Assembly: GCA_029212905.1 (NCBI GenBank)
Contig: JARGPB010000003.1
Location: forward strand, 126,562 to 190,561
Source: Thalassovita sp.
Lineage (GTDB): Bacteria > Pseudomonadota > Alphaproteobacteria > Rhodobacterales > Rhodobacteraceae
DNA: 64,000 nt
Reading direction: 5' to 3'
The notes beneath the pieces were generated by a model. It saw nothing but the letters and a program-made list of their open reading frames with translations, did no database searches and was not told where the DNA came from. A program made the position numbers and the translations under genes. Below are positions 1 to 8,592 of this stretch, piece by piece (the first letter of the stretch is position 1; each line of letters begins with the position of its first letter).

Positions 1-328
1 ACAGACCCGGGGCGATCTGTTTCAGAGAAAGGAACAGGAAGTAGCCAAAGAAAAACTGGATGAACAGCGGCGAGCCGCGAAAGATGAAGATGAACCATTC
101 TGCCGGTTTGCGGAACAATGGGTTCCGGGCGTTTTTTGCGACGGCCAGCATATTGGCCAGAAAGAACCCCGCAATCAACGCGATCACCCCGAAATAGATG
201 TTCCACAGCATCCCGGATCCGATCAGCGTGAACTGATGGCATAGGGTGAAATCGGCCTTGGGCAGCAACCTTTCGCCAATCCCAATCGAACGCAGGCCGT
301 AGTCCTGTATCGTCTGCCAGCAGCTCAT
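1..328 (-). CDS. Polar amino acid ABC transporter permease (HisM-like), 3' part cut by window edge
   Basis: The visible 109 residues start MSCWQTIQDYG and contain a membrane segment (about residues 38-62) and the conserved stretch around FIFRGSPLFIQ, typical of HisM/GlnP-type inner membrane permeases that pair with a second permease to import polar amino acids. The start overlaps the stop of the preceding permease by four bases (ATGA), so the two are translationally coupled. The C-terminal half, including the EAA loop that would contact the ATPase, lies beyond base 1. Confidence 0.9.
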   Translation of the reverse strand, partial: MSCWQTIQDYGLRSIGIGERLLPKADFTLCHQFTLIGSGMLWNIYFGVIALIAGFFLANMLAVAKNARNPLFRKPAEWFIFIFRGSPLFIQFFFGYFLFLSLKQIAPGL

Positions 329-1209
329 GCTTCGGCCCTCCGCTGGGCTTCGCCTGCGGCGGTGGCCTGGCCGTGCGACAGACGGCGCATGATACGATCC
401 AGCACCAATTCAGATATGCGGGTAAAGCCCAGATAGAAAATCAACAGACCCAGGAAATACCACATTCGCCAATCAGGATGAGGGTAGTCAGTGTAGCGAG
501 GGGTCTTTGATGCGCCCAATTCGCGCGCCCAGTACACGATGTCCTCGACCCCCAACAGGAACAGTAGCGGCGTGGCCTTGATCAGCACCATCCACAGGTT
601 CGACAGTCCGGGTAGGGCATAGACCCACATTTGCGGCACCAGCACCCGCCAAAACGCCTGCCGTTTGCTCATGCCATAGGCATAGGCGGTCTCCATCTGG
701 GCGTGGGGTACGGCGCGCATGGCGCCAAACAGGACATTGGCCGCAAAAGCGCCAAACACGATGGCAAAGGTCAGCACGGCCAGGGTGAAGCCATAGACCT
801 CGTGTACCCATTGTGGGGACGTTCCCAGCGGCAGTTTCGCCGCCGCACAGACGACAAAATCATTGCCCTGACGGATCGGATCAGCCCAGTCGGGGCATTT
901 GATCTGATGCCGGGCCCATTCGAACAGCTGGTCCAGCGCGATCACGAAGAACAAGAAAAACGCGATGTCCGGTACGCCCCGCACGATCGCGATGTACAGC
1001 TTTCCCAGCCACCGCAGCGGTGCAATGTGCGATTTTGCGGCCGAGGCCCCGGCAAACCCAAAGGCCAACGCCGTGGGCGCCGTCACCGCCAACAGCAACA
1101 GCACCGTTCCCAACGAATAGAACAGCATCATATGCTTGGACGTGGTCAGATAGCAGCTAAGCCACGCCAGCCCGTCCAGTGTCGAAGGATCGGTGCAATA
1201 GGGGAACAT
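325..1209 (-). CDS. Polar amino acid ABC transporter permease (HisQ-like)
   Basis: Inner membrane permease of 294 residues. Several hydrophobic segments are visible, with the EAA-type loop around residues 172-191 (ETAYAYGMSKRQAFWRVLVP) that docks on the ATPase. It has a longer soluble insert (about residues 100-130) than the ~230-residue family norm, as in AotQ-like arginine/ornithine/octopine permeases of alphaproteobacteria. It is third in an operon: ATPase, binding protein, this permease, second permease. The substrate is inferred as a basic or polar amino acid from the family only. Confidence 0.9.
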   Translation of the reverse strand: MFPYCTDPSTLDGLAWLSCYLTTSKHMMLFYSLGTVLLLLAVTAPTALAFGFAGASAAKSHIAPLRWLGKLYIAIVRGVPDIAFFLFFVIALDQLFEWARHQIKCPDWADPIRQGNDFVVCAAAKLPLGTSPQWVHEVYGFTLAVLTFAIVFGAFAANVLFGAMRAVPHAQMETAYAYGMSKRQAFWRVLVPQMWVYALPGLSNLWMVLIKATPLLFLLGVEDIVYWARELGASKTPRYTDYPHPDWRMWYFLGLLIFYLGFTRISELVLDRIMRRLSHGQATAAGEAQRRAEA

Positions 1210-1272
1210 TACGTCATCCGCTTGGGGCAGGGGCGGCGCGCGCCCCCGCCGGTTTTAGTCAAGAATGGCGGC

Positions 1273-1986
1273 TTAGAACGTGTCGCCGATTTCCCATTTC
1301 ACGATCAGCGCGTTCAGCGTGCCGTCGTCTTTCATTGATTGGATCGCAGTGTTGAAGGTCTCGCGCAGGGCGCTGTCCGATTTACGGATGCCCATGCCGA
1401 CGCCGCCGCCGATCAGCTCTTCTTTCTCCAGGAACACCAGCGCGTCATTCGAGGCAACCTGATCCTTCAGGCTGGCCTTGTCCGCCAGGGTTGCGTCGGC
1501 TTCGCCGTTGATTACAGCGGCCAGGGCTTCGTCTACGGTGGCGAATTCTACCAGTTCCGCACCCGAGGAGGCCACGAACGAGGCTTGAATGGTGTTGGCC
1601 TGCGCCGCGATCACAGCCGAGTAGGGATCGACGTCGCCCGACAGCGAGGCATAGGCGGACGGATCAGGCTGGGTATAGTTCTGCGTGAAATCGATCTTTT
1701 CTTTGCGTTCGTCAGTGATCGACATGCCTGCGATGATCGCATCATAGTTGCCCGAGACCAGGTTCGGAATGATCGAATCCCAATCGTTGGTGACCCATTC
1801 GCAGGTCAGGCCGGCACGTTTGCACAGCTCGTCGCCCAGATCGCGCTCGAACCCGTCGATCTCACCTTTGTCGTTGATGAAGTTGAAGGGGGCATAGGCG
1901 CCCTCGGTGCCCAGGCGGACAGTGTCGGCCATGGCCATACCGGCAGTCAGAGCCAGGGCTGCGGTTGTAAGTATCAGTTTCTTCAT
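1273..1986 (-). CDS. Periplasmic polar amino acid-binding protein
   Basis: Solute-binding protein of 237 residues with a Sec signal peptide (residues 1-20, MKKLILTT...AMA, cleaved before DTVRLG). The mature N-terminus shows the SBP family 3 pattern (YAPFNF, DGFERDLGDELC, DAIIAGMSIT). The start at 1986 is preferred over an in-frame codon 42 bases upstream because GGGAG lies seven bases before it and the signal peptide begins there. It delivers ligand to the two permeases encoded downstream. It resembles lysine/arginine/ornithine binders, but specificity cannot be read from the sequence. Confidence 0.92.
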   Translation of the reverse strand: MKKLILTTAALALTAGMAMADTVRLGTEGAYAPFNFINDKGEIDGFERDLGDELCKRAGLTCEWVTNDWDSIIPNLVSGNYDAIIAGMSITDERKEKIDFTQNYTQPDPSAYASLSGDVDPYSAVIAAQANTIQASFVASSGAELVEFATVDEALAAVINGEADATLADKASLKDQVASNDALVFLEKEELIGGGVGMGIRKSDSALRETFNTAIQSMKDDGTLNALIVKWEIGDTF

Positions 1987-2034
1987 GGTTTGCTCCCGTG
2001 AGTTTGATTTATTGTGCCTGCGGGCCATGCATCG

Positions 2035-2811
2035 TTACAGATGCGAGGTTACCGACAGGAATTGTTGAAGCCGCTCGGTTTTCGGATGACCGAGCAGCTC
2101 GGCAGGGGCGCCTTCTTCTTCGATACGCCCTTGATGCAGGAAAACGACGTGATCGCTGACGTCGTGGGCCATTTTCATGTCATGCGTCACGATCAGCATG
2201 GTCCGGCCTTCGGCGGCCAGGTCCTTGATCACCTTGACGACCTCTTGTTCCAGTTCGGGATCCAACGCGCTGGTCGGCTCGTCGAACAGGATTGCCTCGG
2301 GTTCCATGCACAGGGCGCGTGCGATTGCGGCGCGTTGCTGTTGCCCGCCGGACAATTGGGCCGGGTAGACATCGCATTTATCACTGATCCCGACCTTGTC
2401 CAGATACCGCCGCGCAGCGGCCTCGACTTCGGCCTTGTCGCGGCCCAGCACGGACACTGGGGCCTCCATCACATTTTGCAGGATGGTCAGATGCGCCCAA
2501 AGGTTAAACTGCTGGAATACCATCGACAGATTTGTGCGGATGCGCAGGACCTGTTTGGAGTCAGCAGGGTGGCGTGCATGGCCGGTGCCTTTCCAAAGCA
2601 ACGGTTCGCCCTTGAACAGGATTTCGCCCTGTTGGCTGTCCTCCAGCAGGTTGGCGCAGCGCAAAATGGTGGATTTGCCAGACCCGGACGAACCAATCAG
2701 CGACACCACATCGCCTTTGCGGGCGGTGATATCGACGCCTTTCAGCACTTCGAGCGATCCATACGCCTTGTGAAGTCCCCGAATTTCAATGACTGGTTCT
2801 TTTTCGGTCAC
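2035..2811 (-). CDS. Polar amino acid ABC transporter ATPase (HisP/GlnQ-like)
   Basis: 258 residues with all nucleotide-binding motifs: Walker A GSSGSGKST (40-48), Q-loop near 100, signature LSGGQ (153-157), Walker B ILFDEP (174-179) and switch His 210. The insert at about residues 74-92 (KGTGHARHPADSKQV) is typical of HisP-type ATPases. It is the first gene of the four-gene transporter operon, 48 bases before the binding protein. The promoter should lie in 2812-2963. Confidence 0.95.
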   Translation of the reverse strand: MTEKEPVIEIRGLHKAYGSLEVLKGVDITARKGDVVSLIGSSGSGKSTILRCANLLEDSQQGEILFKGEPLLWKGTGHARHPADSKQVLRIRTNLSMVFQQFNLWAHLTILQNVMEAPVSVLGRDKAEVEAAARRYLDKVGISDKCDVYPAQLSGGQQQRAAIARALCMEPEAILFDEPTSALDPELEQEVVKVIKDLAAEGRTMLIVTHDMKMAHDVSDHVVFLHQGRIEEEGAPAELLGHPKTERLQQFLSVTSHL

Positions 2812-2963
2812 AACCGCCCCGGTCTTATGTGTGTTATCTATTGGCGCTTAGTAGGGCGGATATTTTGACGTCGTGCAACTTGCAAAGCGGCGAAATCGAG
2901 CCGGAAACGGCGCAATTTACCCGTGGTCAACGTCTGAATGACAAACTCTAGGCAATGTCTGGC

Positions 2964-3404
2964 TTAGGAACGGGTCTCGATCCGTTGGCGCGCCAGGGCG
3001 CTGTCACGGTCATTGATTCCCAGCAGATTGGCAACCAATCTAAGCAACGCATCCTCGGCATCATCGCGGGTTCCATCCGCCAGAACCACGGCCCAAAGGG
3101 ATTCGATCACTGCATTGCGGTCCTCGTAGGGGACGGCGTCCTTGATCGCACGGGTAAAGCGGACAGTATCGGGGGCTTCGGTTTCCAGGATTTCGGCATT
3201 CGCCAGAAGCTGAGCAGCCTCCGGCGGGGTCAGATCATAGCGATCGGCCAGAATTTTCAGGATTCGTGCCCGTTCCGCGGCATCGAAATGCCCGTCTGAG
3301 CGAGCAACCCGCACCAAAAGGGCAGATAGGGCCAGCCGCGCGTCGGCGTCAGGCAGTTGAGCGGGGGCGGATTGGACCAGCCGTTTAAGGAAATCTGCAA
3401 ACAT
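2964..3404 (-). CDS. TerB-like protein, second of a tandem pair
   Basis: 146 residues, mostly helical, with the TerB/DjlA-N pattern (LSALLVRVARSDGHFDAAERARILKIL, then a second repeat ending ALLRLVANLLGI). It lies 39 bases after its paralogue and shares the same plan, including an N-terminal MFA-L/F motif. The start at 3404 is chosen by that match. A GTG at 3443 and an ATG at 3413 are in frame, so the start is uncertain. TerB family members are linked to tellurite and stress systems and may bind metal; no function is claimed here. Confidence 0.8.
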   Translation of the reverse strand: MFADFLKRLVQSAPAQLPDADARLALSALLVRVARSDGHFDAAERARILKILADRYDLTPPEAAQLLANAEILETEAPDTVRFTRAIKDAVPYEDRNAVIESLWAVVLADGTRDDAEDALLRLVANLLGINDRDSALARQRIETRS

Positions 3405-3443
3405 GCAAGGCATATAGGCGCTATTCGGCGCCTCGCCAATCAC

Positions 3444-3899
3444 TTATCCCTGAGCGGTACCAATGGTCCGTGCCGCAGTCGCCCGCGCCTGTACATTGTC
3501 AGCCTCGGACAGACCCAGAGCCAGTTTGGTGCGGTCCATGACCTCCAGCTCTTCGGGTTTTTCATGGCCGTCGGCCAGGGCCACCTGCCACATTGCTTCG
3601 AGTGCGGCGAGGCGGTCGTCAAAATCCACCCCTTCGCGGATCATTTCGGAAAATACATCCATATGGGGCGCGTGCTGTTCCAGTTTTTCGCAGGTGGCGC
3701 GCATTTTCGCCGCCGCGACGGCGTTCAGGGCGTACATCTTCTGAAAAATCCGGTCGATCCGCTGGATTTCCTTGACGTTATAGCTGCGGTCAGACTTGGC
3801 CACGCGCACCAGCAGTGCCCCCAGCGCCAGTTTTTCATCTGGCTCGGGTAAGTCGTTGGCTTTGCTGCTTTTGGCTGAGCGAAAGAGATGAGCGAACAT
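3444..3899 (-). CDS. TerB-like protein, first of a tandem pair
   Basis: 151 residues, starting MFAHLFRSAKSS and containing LALGALLVRVAKSDRSYNVKEIQRIDRIF, the acidic-helical TerB core, then a related second half (AALEAMWQVALADGHEKPEELEVMD). It is clearly homologous to the next gene, so the pair arose by local duplication. No membrane segment or signal peptide is visible, so it should be cytoplasmic. It is transcribed away from the unknown gene at 4088. Confidence 0.8.
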   Translation of the reverse strand: MFAHLFRSAKSSKANDLPEPDEKLALGALLVRVAKSDRSYNVKEIQRIDRIFQKMYALNAVAAAKMRATCEKLEQHAPHMDVFSEMIREGVDFDDRLAALEAMWQVALADGHEKPEELEVMDRTKLALGLSEADNVQARATAARTIGTAQG

Positions 3900-4087
3900 T
3901 TGCCAACGCTACGCGTGAATTCGATTCTTGCAAAAAGAAAAACGCTCATGTGGTTCTGCATGATGTGCGGTTTGTGACTTCGCAGCGACAGTTCCACATG
4001 CCCCATACCGGCCACATTTCGTCCGCATTCTTTGCACCAATGGCCCGTACAACCAAAGAGAGATGCAACACCAGTAGGAGTTCGGGA

Positions 4088-4606
4088 ATGAACCGAATTG
4101 TAGCAAATGACTGGGAAGGGGTACCAGCTGCGACCAAGACAGAGGAAATTTCTTCTGTTTCACGCGCTGCTGTCGAGTTTAATTGGGAAACAGGCGATAA
4201 ACGCGTTCTTGGACGGTTGATGTCCAAGATCGGATTGGATTTAGCGACGGCGGTTCGGGTGTTTCTGAACGGGCGCCCGCAGGATTTCAACCATATGACA
4301 AAGGATGATGTGCCGCTGGCGGATAGCGCGCGGTGCTCGATGCTGGATTGTCTGCACAGCAAGATCGGCTGCGGGTTTTACCTGCCTGATCCCCAAATTG
4401 GTCTGGCCCCGGTGCGCGCCGAGGCCGAAGCCTGGATCAAGGCGCAGCGTCTGGATCGTGCGCGCGGGCGCGAAGGGCGCTGGGTGTTTGACGAGACCAA
4501 GTTTCACGCGATTTCCGACAATGGCCCGCGGACAATCGTGATGACGCCGTCCAAGGATACACGACCGGCTTTCTTGCGCGTCCTGATGGAGCCGCTCTGG
4601 AAGTAA
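4088..4606 (+). CDS. Conserved-looking protein of unknown function
   Basis: 172 residues, no signal peptide or membrane helix. I do not recognise a family. The start at 4088 is set by AGGAG seven bases upstream; the frame stays open upstream, but that extension looks non-coding. Visible features are cysteines at SARCSMLDCLHSKIGCG, a basic stretch (AQRLDRARGREGRWVF) and a C-terminus ending RVLMEPLWK. Codon use and G+C match the neighbours in the second half, while the first ~40 codons are A+T-richer. It ends at a shared bidirectional terminator facing pyrG. Confidence 0.75.
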   Translation: MNRIVANDWEGVPAATKTEEISSVSRAAVEFNWETGDKRVLGRLMSKIGLDLATAVRVFLNGRPQDFNHMTKDDVPLADSARCSMLDCLHSKIGCGFYLPDPQIGLAPVRAEAEAWIKAQRLDRARGREGRWVFDETKFHAISDNGPRTIVMTPSKDTRPAFLRVLMEPLWK

Positions 4607-4624
4607 TTACATCGCATTTCTACG

Positions 4625-4656
4625 AAAAACGGGGCCGTCGAGGCCCCGTTTTTTTA
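4625..4656. terminator. Bidirectional intrinsic terminator between the unknown gene and pyrG
   Basis: Stem ACGGGGCC / GGCCCCGT with a five-base loop, flanked by an A run on the left and seven T on the right, so it works on either strand. It sits between two convergent genes. Confidence 0.9.
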
Positions 4657-4668
4657 TGCAATATCGGC

Positions 4669-6312
4669 TTAGACCAAGCGCGAGTTTTCCACGGCTGCGC
4701 GGACAAAATCCTTGAACAGCGGGTGTGGATCAAACGGTTTGGATTTAAGCTCGGGGTGGTATTGGACACCGATAAACCACGGGTGATCCGCCCATTCCAC
4801 GATCTCGGGCAGGCGGCCATCAGGCGACATTCCCGAGAACCGCAGCCCGCAGGCCTCCAGTTTATCCCGGTATTTGATGTCCACCTCATAGCGGTGCCGG
4901 TGGCGTTCCTCGATCGCAGTGCCGCCATACACATGCGCAACTTTCGAGCCATCGCTCAGTGTTGCATCATAGGCGCCCAGGCGCATGGTGCCGCCCTTGT
5001 CGTCATCGGCTTTGCGCTGCACCTTGGCGTTGCCCTGCACCCATTCCTTCAGGTGATAGACAACCGGTTCGAACCGCTTGTTGCCGGCCTCGTGGTCGAA
5101 TTCTTCGGACCCAGCAGTTTCGATGCCTGCAACGTTGCGTGCGGCCTCGATCACGGCCATCTGCATGCCCAGACAGATGCCCAGATAGGGGATCTTGCGG
5201 GTGCGGGCGAATTCGGCCGCTTTGATTTTGCCCTCGGTGCCGCGCTCGCCAAAGCCGCCGGGCACCAGGATCGCGTGATAACCCTCCAGATAGGGGGCGG
5301 GGTCTTCGTTGTCGAAAATCTCTGCATCCACCCACTCGACCTTGACCTTCACACGGTTGGCCATGCCACCATGAGTCAGGGCTTCCTTGATGGATTTATA
5401 GGCGTCTTCCAGCTGGATGTACTTGCCGACGATCGCAATCTTAACAGAGCCATCGGTGTGGTTGATCCGGTCGGCGACGTCTTCCCAGACGGTCAGGTCC
5501 GGTTTGGGCGCAGGCGAGATGTCAAACGCATCCAGAACGGCCTGATCCAGTCCTTCGTAGTGATAGGCCAGCGGGGCCTCGTAGATCGAGTTCAGGTCAT
5601 ACGCAGCGATAACGGCCTCTTTGCGGACGTTACAGAACAGTGCGATCTTGCTGCGTTCCTTTTCTGGGATGGGCTGCTCGGAGCGGCAGACCAGAACATC
5701 CGGCGCGATGCCGATGCTTTGCAATTCCTTGACGCTGTGCTGCGTTGGTTTTGTCTTCAACTCGCCGCTGGCTGCCAGATAGGGCAGCAGCGTCAGGTGC
5801 ATGAAGATACACTGACCGCGTGGTTTGTCGTGGCTGAACTGGCGGATGGCCTCGAAAAACGGGAGCCCCTCGATGTCGCCGACGGTGCCGCCGATTTCGC
5901 ACAGCATGAAATCGACCTCGTCCTCGCCGATGGCCAGAAAGTCTTTGATCTCGTTGGTGACATGCGGGACGACCTGGATGGTTTTGCCCAGATAGTCGCC
6001 GCGCCGCTCTTTTTCCAAGACGTTCGAATAGATTCGCCCGGAACTGACCGAGTCGGTGTTGCGTGCGGGAACACCGGTGAAGCGTTCGTAGTGACCCAGG
6101 TCCAGATCGGTCTCTGCGCCGTCGTCGGTAACGAACACCTCGCCATGCTCAAACGGGCTCATGGTTCCGGGATCGACGTTCAGATACGGATCCAGTTTGC
6201 GCAGACGCACCGAGAATCCGCGCGCCTGCAACAAGGCACCCAAAGCCGCCGAAGCAAGCCCTTTGCCTAACGAAGACACAACGCCACCGGTGATAAAGAT
6301 ATAACGAGCCAT
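4669..6312 (-). CDS. pyrG: CTP synthase
   Basis: 547 residues, normal length. It makes CTP from UTP, ATP and glutamine. The N-terminal synthetase domain begins ARYIFITGGVVSSLGKG, with the P-loop-like SSLGKG. The C-terminal class I glutamine amidotransferase domain has the nucleophile motif LGICLGMQ and the catalytic HPE near the end (VQYHPELK). The start at 6312 has GGGAG about nine bases upstream; a 30-codon upstream extension is not family-like. It lies downstream of secG, an order common in Rhodobacteraceae. Confidence 0.98.
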   Translation of the reverse strand: MARYIFITGGVVSSLGKGLASAALGALLQARGFSVRLRKLDPYLNVDPGTMSPFEHGEVFVTDDGAETDLDLGHYERFTGVPARNTDSVSSGRIYSNVLEKERRGDYLGKTIQVVPHVTNEIKDFLAIGEDEVDFMLCEIGGTVGDIEGLPFFEAIRQFSHDKPRGQCIFMHLTLLPYLAASGELKTKPTQHSVKELQSIGIAPDVLVCRSEQPIPEKERSKIALFCNVRKEAVIAAYDLNSIYEAPLAYHYEGLDQAVLDAFDISPAPKPDLTVWEDVADRINHTDGSVKIAIVGKYIQLEDAYKSIKEALTHGGMANRVKVKVEWVDAEIFDNEDPAPYLEGYHAILVPGGFGERGTEGKIKAAEFARTRKIPYLGICLGMQMAVIEAARNVAGIETAGSEEFDHEAGNKRFEPVVYHLKEWVQGNAKVQRKADDDKGGTMRLGAYDATLSDGSKVAHVYGGTAIEERHRHRYEVDIKYRDKLEACGLRFSGMSPDGRLPEIVEWADHPWFIGVQYHPELKSKPFDPHPLFKDFVRAAVENSRLV

Positions 6313-6483
6313 GTTCGGCTTCTCCCGTGAAATTTCGTCTGGCAATTTGCCAAAACCTGCGCCCCTACGGTTTGTAAAAAACCGTAGCATCACGGGACTC
6401 AAGCCTTACTAGATTCGCAATAGATTAGCAAGACGACCGCAAGATGCAGTTGCGCTCGTCCGCATAAACTCAAGTAGTTGTGG

Positions 6484-6846
6484 TTAGTCCGCGCGAGGAA
6501 CGATCGGACCGCTTTCGTCTGCCGACGGTGGCAACAGATCGTTGCCCGGCTGGGTTTCGGCAGGCTGCGTTTCTTCTGCAACGGGGGCTGCACCGCCCAG
6601 ACGATCCAGAACCGAGCTACCGGCTGATTTCTCGGCTGCGATGACCGTCAGCGCCAGCGATGTACAGATGAATGCGATGGCCAGGCCCCAGGTGACTTTG
6701 CTCAGCGCGGTGGCTGCTGCGCGGCTGGATACGCCGCCGCCGCCGCCGCCCATACCCAGACCGCCGCCTTCCGAACGTTGCAAAAGCACGATGCCAATCA
6801 GCGAAAGCGCCAGAAGAAGATGGATGATGAGAACGACGTTTTCCAT
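6484..6846 (-). CDS. secG: SecG subunit of the Sec translocon
   Basis: 120-residue inner membrane protein with two hydrophobic helices (about residues 3-22 and 50-70) separated by the glycine-rich loop QRSEGGGLGMGGGGGG typical of SecG. It assists SecYE-mediated export. The glycine run is encoded by a GCC-type trinucleotide repeat near 6730-6750. The C-terminal tail is Pro/Glu-rich, as in alphaproteobacterial SecG. It lies 171 bases upstream of pyrG on the same strand. Confidence 0.93.
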   Translation of the reverse strand: MENVVLIIHLLLALSLIGIVLLQRSEGGGLGMGGGGGGVSSRAAATALSKVTWGLAIAFICTSLALTVIAAEKSAGSSVLDRLGGAAPVAEETQPAETQPGNDLLPPSADESGPIVPRAD

Positions 6847-6929
6847 GGAGGCCTGCCTGAGATGTCTATCCGCGCCTATTTAGGCAAAACCCTAGCGGCC
6901 CGCAACCCGCCAATCAGGGCTGGGGTGCA

Positions 6930-8531
6930 TCAATCCCAATCTAAACGTATATCGTGGGGGAAACGCAGCTCTTTGGGCAGGGTTTCTGCCGTGGCGTCCT
7001 TGATCACGCTGTGGACATTGCTGGGCGGGGTTATGGTGGCATCGCGGCCATAGACAAAGCTTTGTTCGCTAACGATGACACGGTAGGCCTTGTTCAACTG
7101 CAAGGCGCGGGCCGGGCTGGGGGTGATCAGGTCATAGACAGTTTGATCCTTCAGCGCCGTGACATTCACGTTGCCTGCGTCAAACCAGCGTTGAATCATC
7201 TCCATATTGGAGCGGAATTCATCCCCGCCGCCGACCCGTTCGAAATACGTGGCAATTTCGCCTTTGGTTTGGCCTTTGTTCGGTGCATCCGGCATCGCGC
7301 GATAGTCGATATAGCCCCATCCAGCCGCCCCGCGCAGTTTGCGGGGAAACGCCCAGGTCTGGTCGATATTCGCACCGACCGAGGCATGGCACCCGCGGCA
7401 GAAGAATTGCTCTTCGTTGGTTTGGGGGCGCAATGCGCCATCGGCGTCCTCGATAAAGCCGGTCAAAGTCCAGGCAAACCCCGAATCCACACCGCGATCG
7501 CCCAGGTCAATATAGCGCGGCAGGTTCTCGTCCTGTTTTTCCTGCAATTCATTGCCATATCGCGACCGGATCTGCGCCAGGCTCAGCGCGCGGGTTTTCA
7601 CCATATAGCGCAGTTCTTTCATGCGGCGCGGGGTGGTGATCGTATCATCCTGTACACCGACATAGCGGACCGAGTGCAGGAACTCTGTCCCCACGGGGTA
7701 CAGCATCCGCTTTACGGCGACGTCCTGCGCTGCCCCCAAGTAGCTGCCGCGCTTCAGGATCGTTCGGGCGGTGCCAAGCGTGCCGTCACCATCCAGATCC
7801 GTGTCCAGTACGGTTTCATCCACAGGGGGCAGAGTGACGCTGTCCAGGTCCTGAAAGGCGGCCTCGAGCAGGGCCAGGTTTGCGATATATGCATCAATCG
7901 AGGGCCGACCGTCCGGGAGGGTGCGAAACGCTAGGGGCAGGCGGATCAGCACGTCATCGGTGGATCCGTTGGTGGGCCAAAAAGTCGAGGGCTGCGGTTT
8001 GTAATTGAACGCCACCCAGCCCGACCCGTCGCGCGCCATGCCTTGTGCATTAAATGCGTCTGCGCCCTCGGCATAGCCCTGCAAGTCAGGCATCCAGCCG
8101 GTCCAGCCCATCGCATCCAGTCGGGCCGCCAAGGCGGAATAATTGTCCTGTTCGATCCAGTCCAGAATCTCGGCATCGGAAATGGCGGCGACTTCGGCGC
8201 TGCGGTCGGTAAACAGGTTCCGGTGGTGGTTGGTCAGCCCGGCGTCGGAAAACTCATAGGCCTGCTGAAGCGAGCCATCCTGCATGAAATTCGGGCGCTC
8301 GGGGTCGTCGTTATTTTGGTGACAAACGTAGCAGGGATTAAATTTTCCCTCGATTTTTGTATAGCACTGCGGCGGGACCGGGGCCTCGGGGTTATAGATC
8401 CGCCCGGCCTGAGCCAGCTCTAATGACGAGGGGCGTGCAGCCATGATTTCGGCCGTGCTCATCTGGCTGACAGGCGTTTCCGCCGCCGCTGCGCCAGAGA
8501 TCAGGATCAAGGGGAATGCCAGCCGTTTCAT
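6930..8531 (-). CDS. Secreted diheme c-type cytochrome-like protein
   Basis: 533 residues with a Sec signal peptide (MKRLAFPLILISGAAAA). Two CXXCH heme-attachment motifs are present: CYVCH near residue 69 and CRGCH near residue 379, so covalent heme in the periplasm is predicted. The region between has an EF-hand-like calcium segment (DTDLDGDGTLG). I cannot assign a specific enzyme. It follows the PhoX-like gene by 61 bases on the same strand, with a GC-rich hairpin between, and is probably co-transcribed and phosphate-regulated. A periplasmic electron-transfer or oxidase role is an inference. Confidence 0.82.
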   Translation of the reverse strand: MKRLAFPLILISGAAAAETPVSQMSTAEIMAARPSSLELAQAGRIYNPEAPVPPQCYTKIEGKFNPCYVCHQNNDDPERPNFMQDGSLQQAYEFSDAGLTNHHRNLFTDRSAEVAAISDAEILDWIEQDNYSALAARLDAMGWTGWMPDLQGYAEGADAFNAQGMARDGSGWVAFNYKPQPSTFWPTNGSTDDVLIRLPLAFRTLPDGRPSIDAYIANLALLEAAFQDLDSVTLPPVDETVLDTDLDGDGTLGTARTILKRGSYLGAAQDVAVKRMLYPVGTEFLHSVRYVGVQDDTITTPRRMKELRYMVKTRALSLAQIRSRYGNELQEKQDENLPRYIDLGDRGVDSGFAWTLTGFIEDADGALRPQTNEEQFFCRGCHASVGANIDQTWAFPRKLRGAAGWGYIDYRAMPDAPNKGQTKGEIATYFERVGGGDEFRSNMEMIQRWFDAGNVNVTALKDQTVYDLITPSPARALQLNKAYRVIVSEQSFVYGRDATITPPSNVHSVIKDATAETLPKELRFPHDIRLDWD

Positions 8532-8556
8532 CGCGTGCTCCGTCTAGAATAGGAAA

Positions 8557-8577
8557 GGGGCGGCGCGGGGCCGCCCC
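8557..8577 (-). terminator. GC-rich hairpin between PhoX-like and cytochrome genes
   Basis: Perfect eight-base stem GGGGCGGC / GCCGCCCC with a five-base loop. On the minus strand it is followed by a short TTTCC, too weak for full termination. It probably attenuates transcription or protects the upstream mRNA. Confidence 0.55.
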
Positions 8578-8592
8578 AAAATTTACCGCCGA

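Noticed and set aside
4723..6270. 515-codon open frame opposite pyrG
   Set aside because: Antisense shadow from high G+C codon bias; pyrG has full-length family motifs and a ribosome site, the antisense frame has none.
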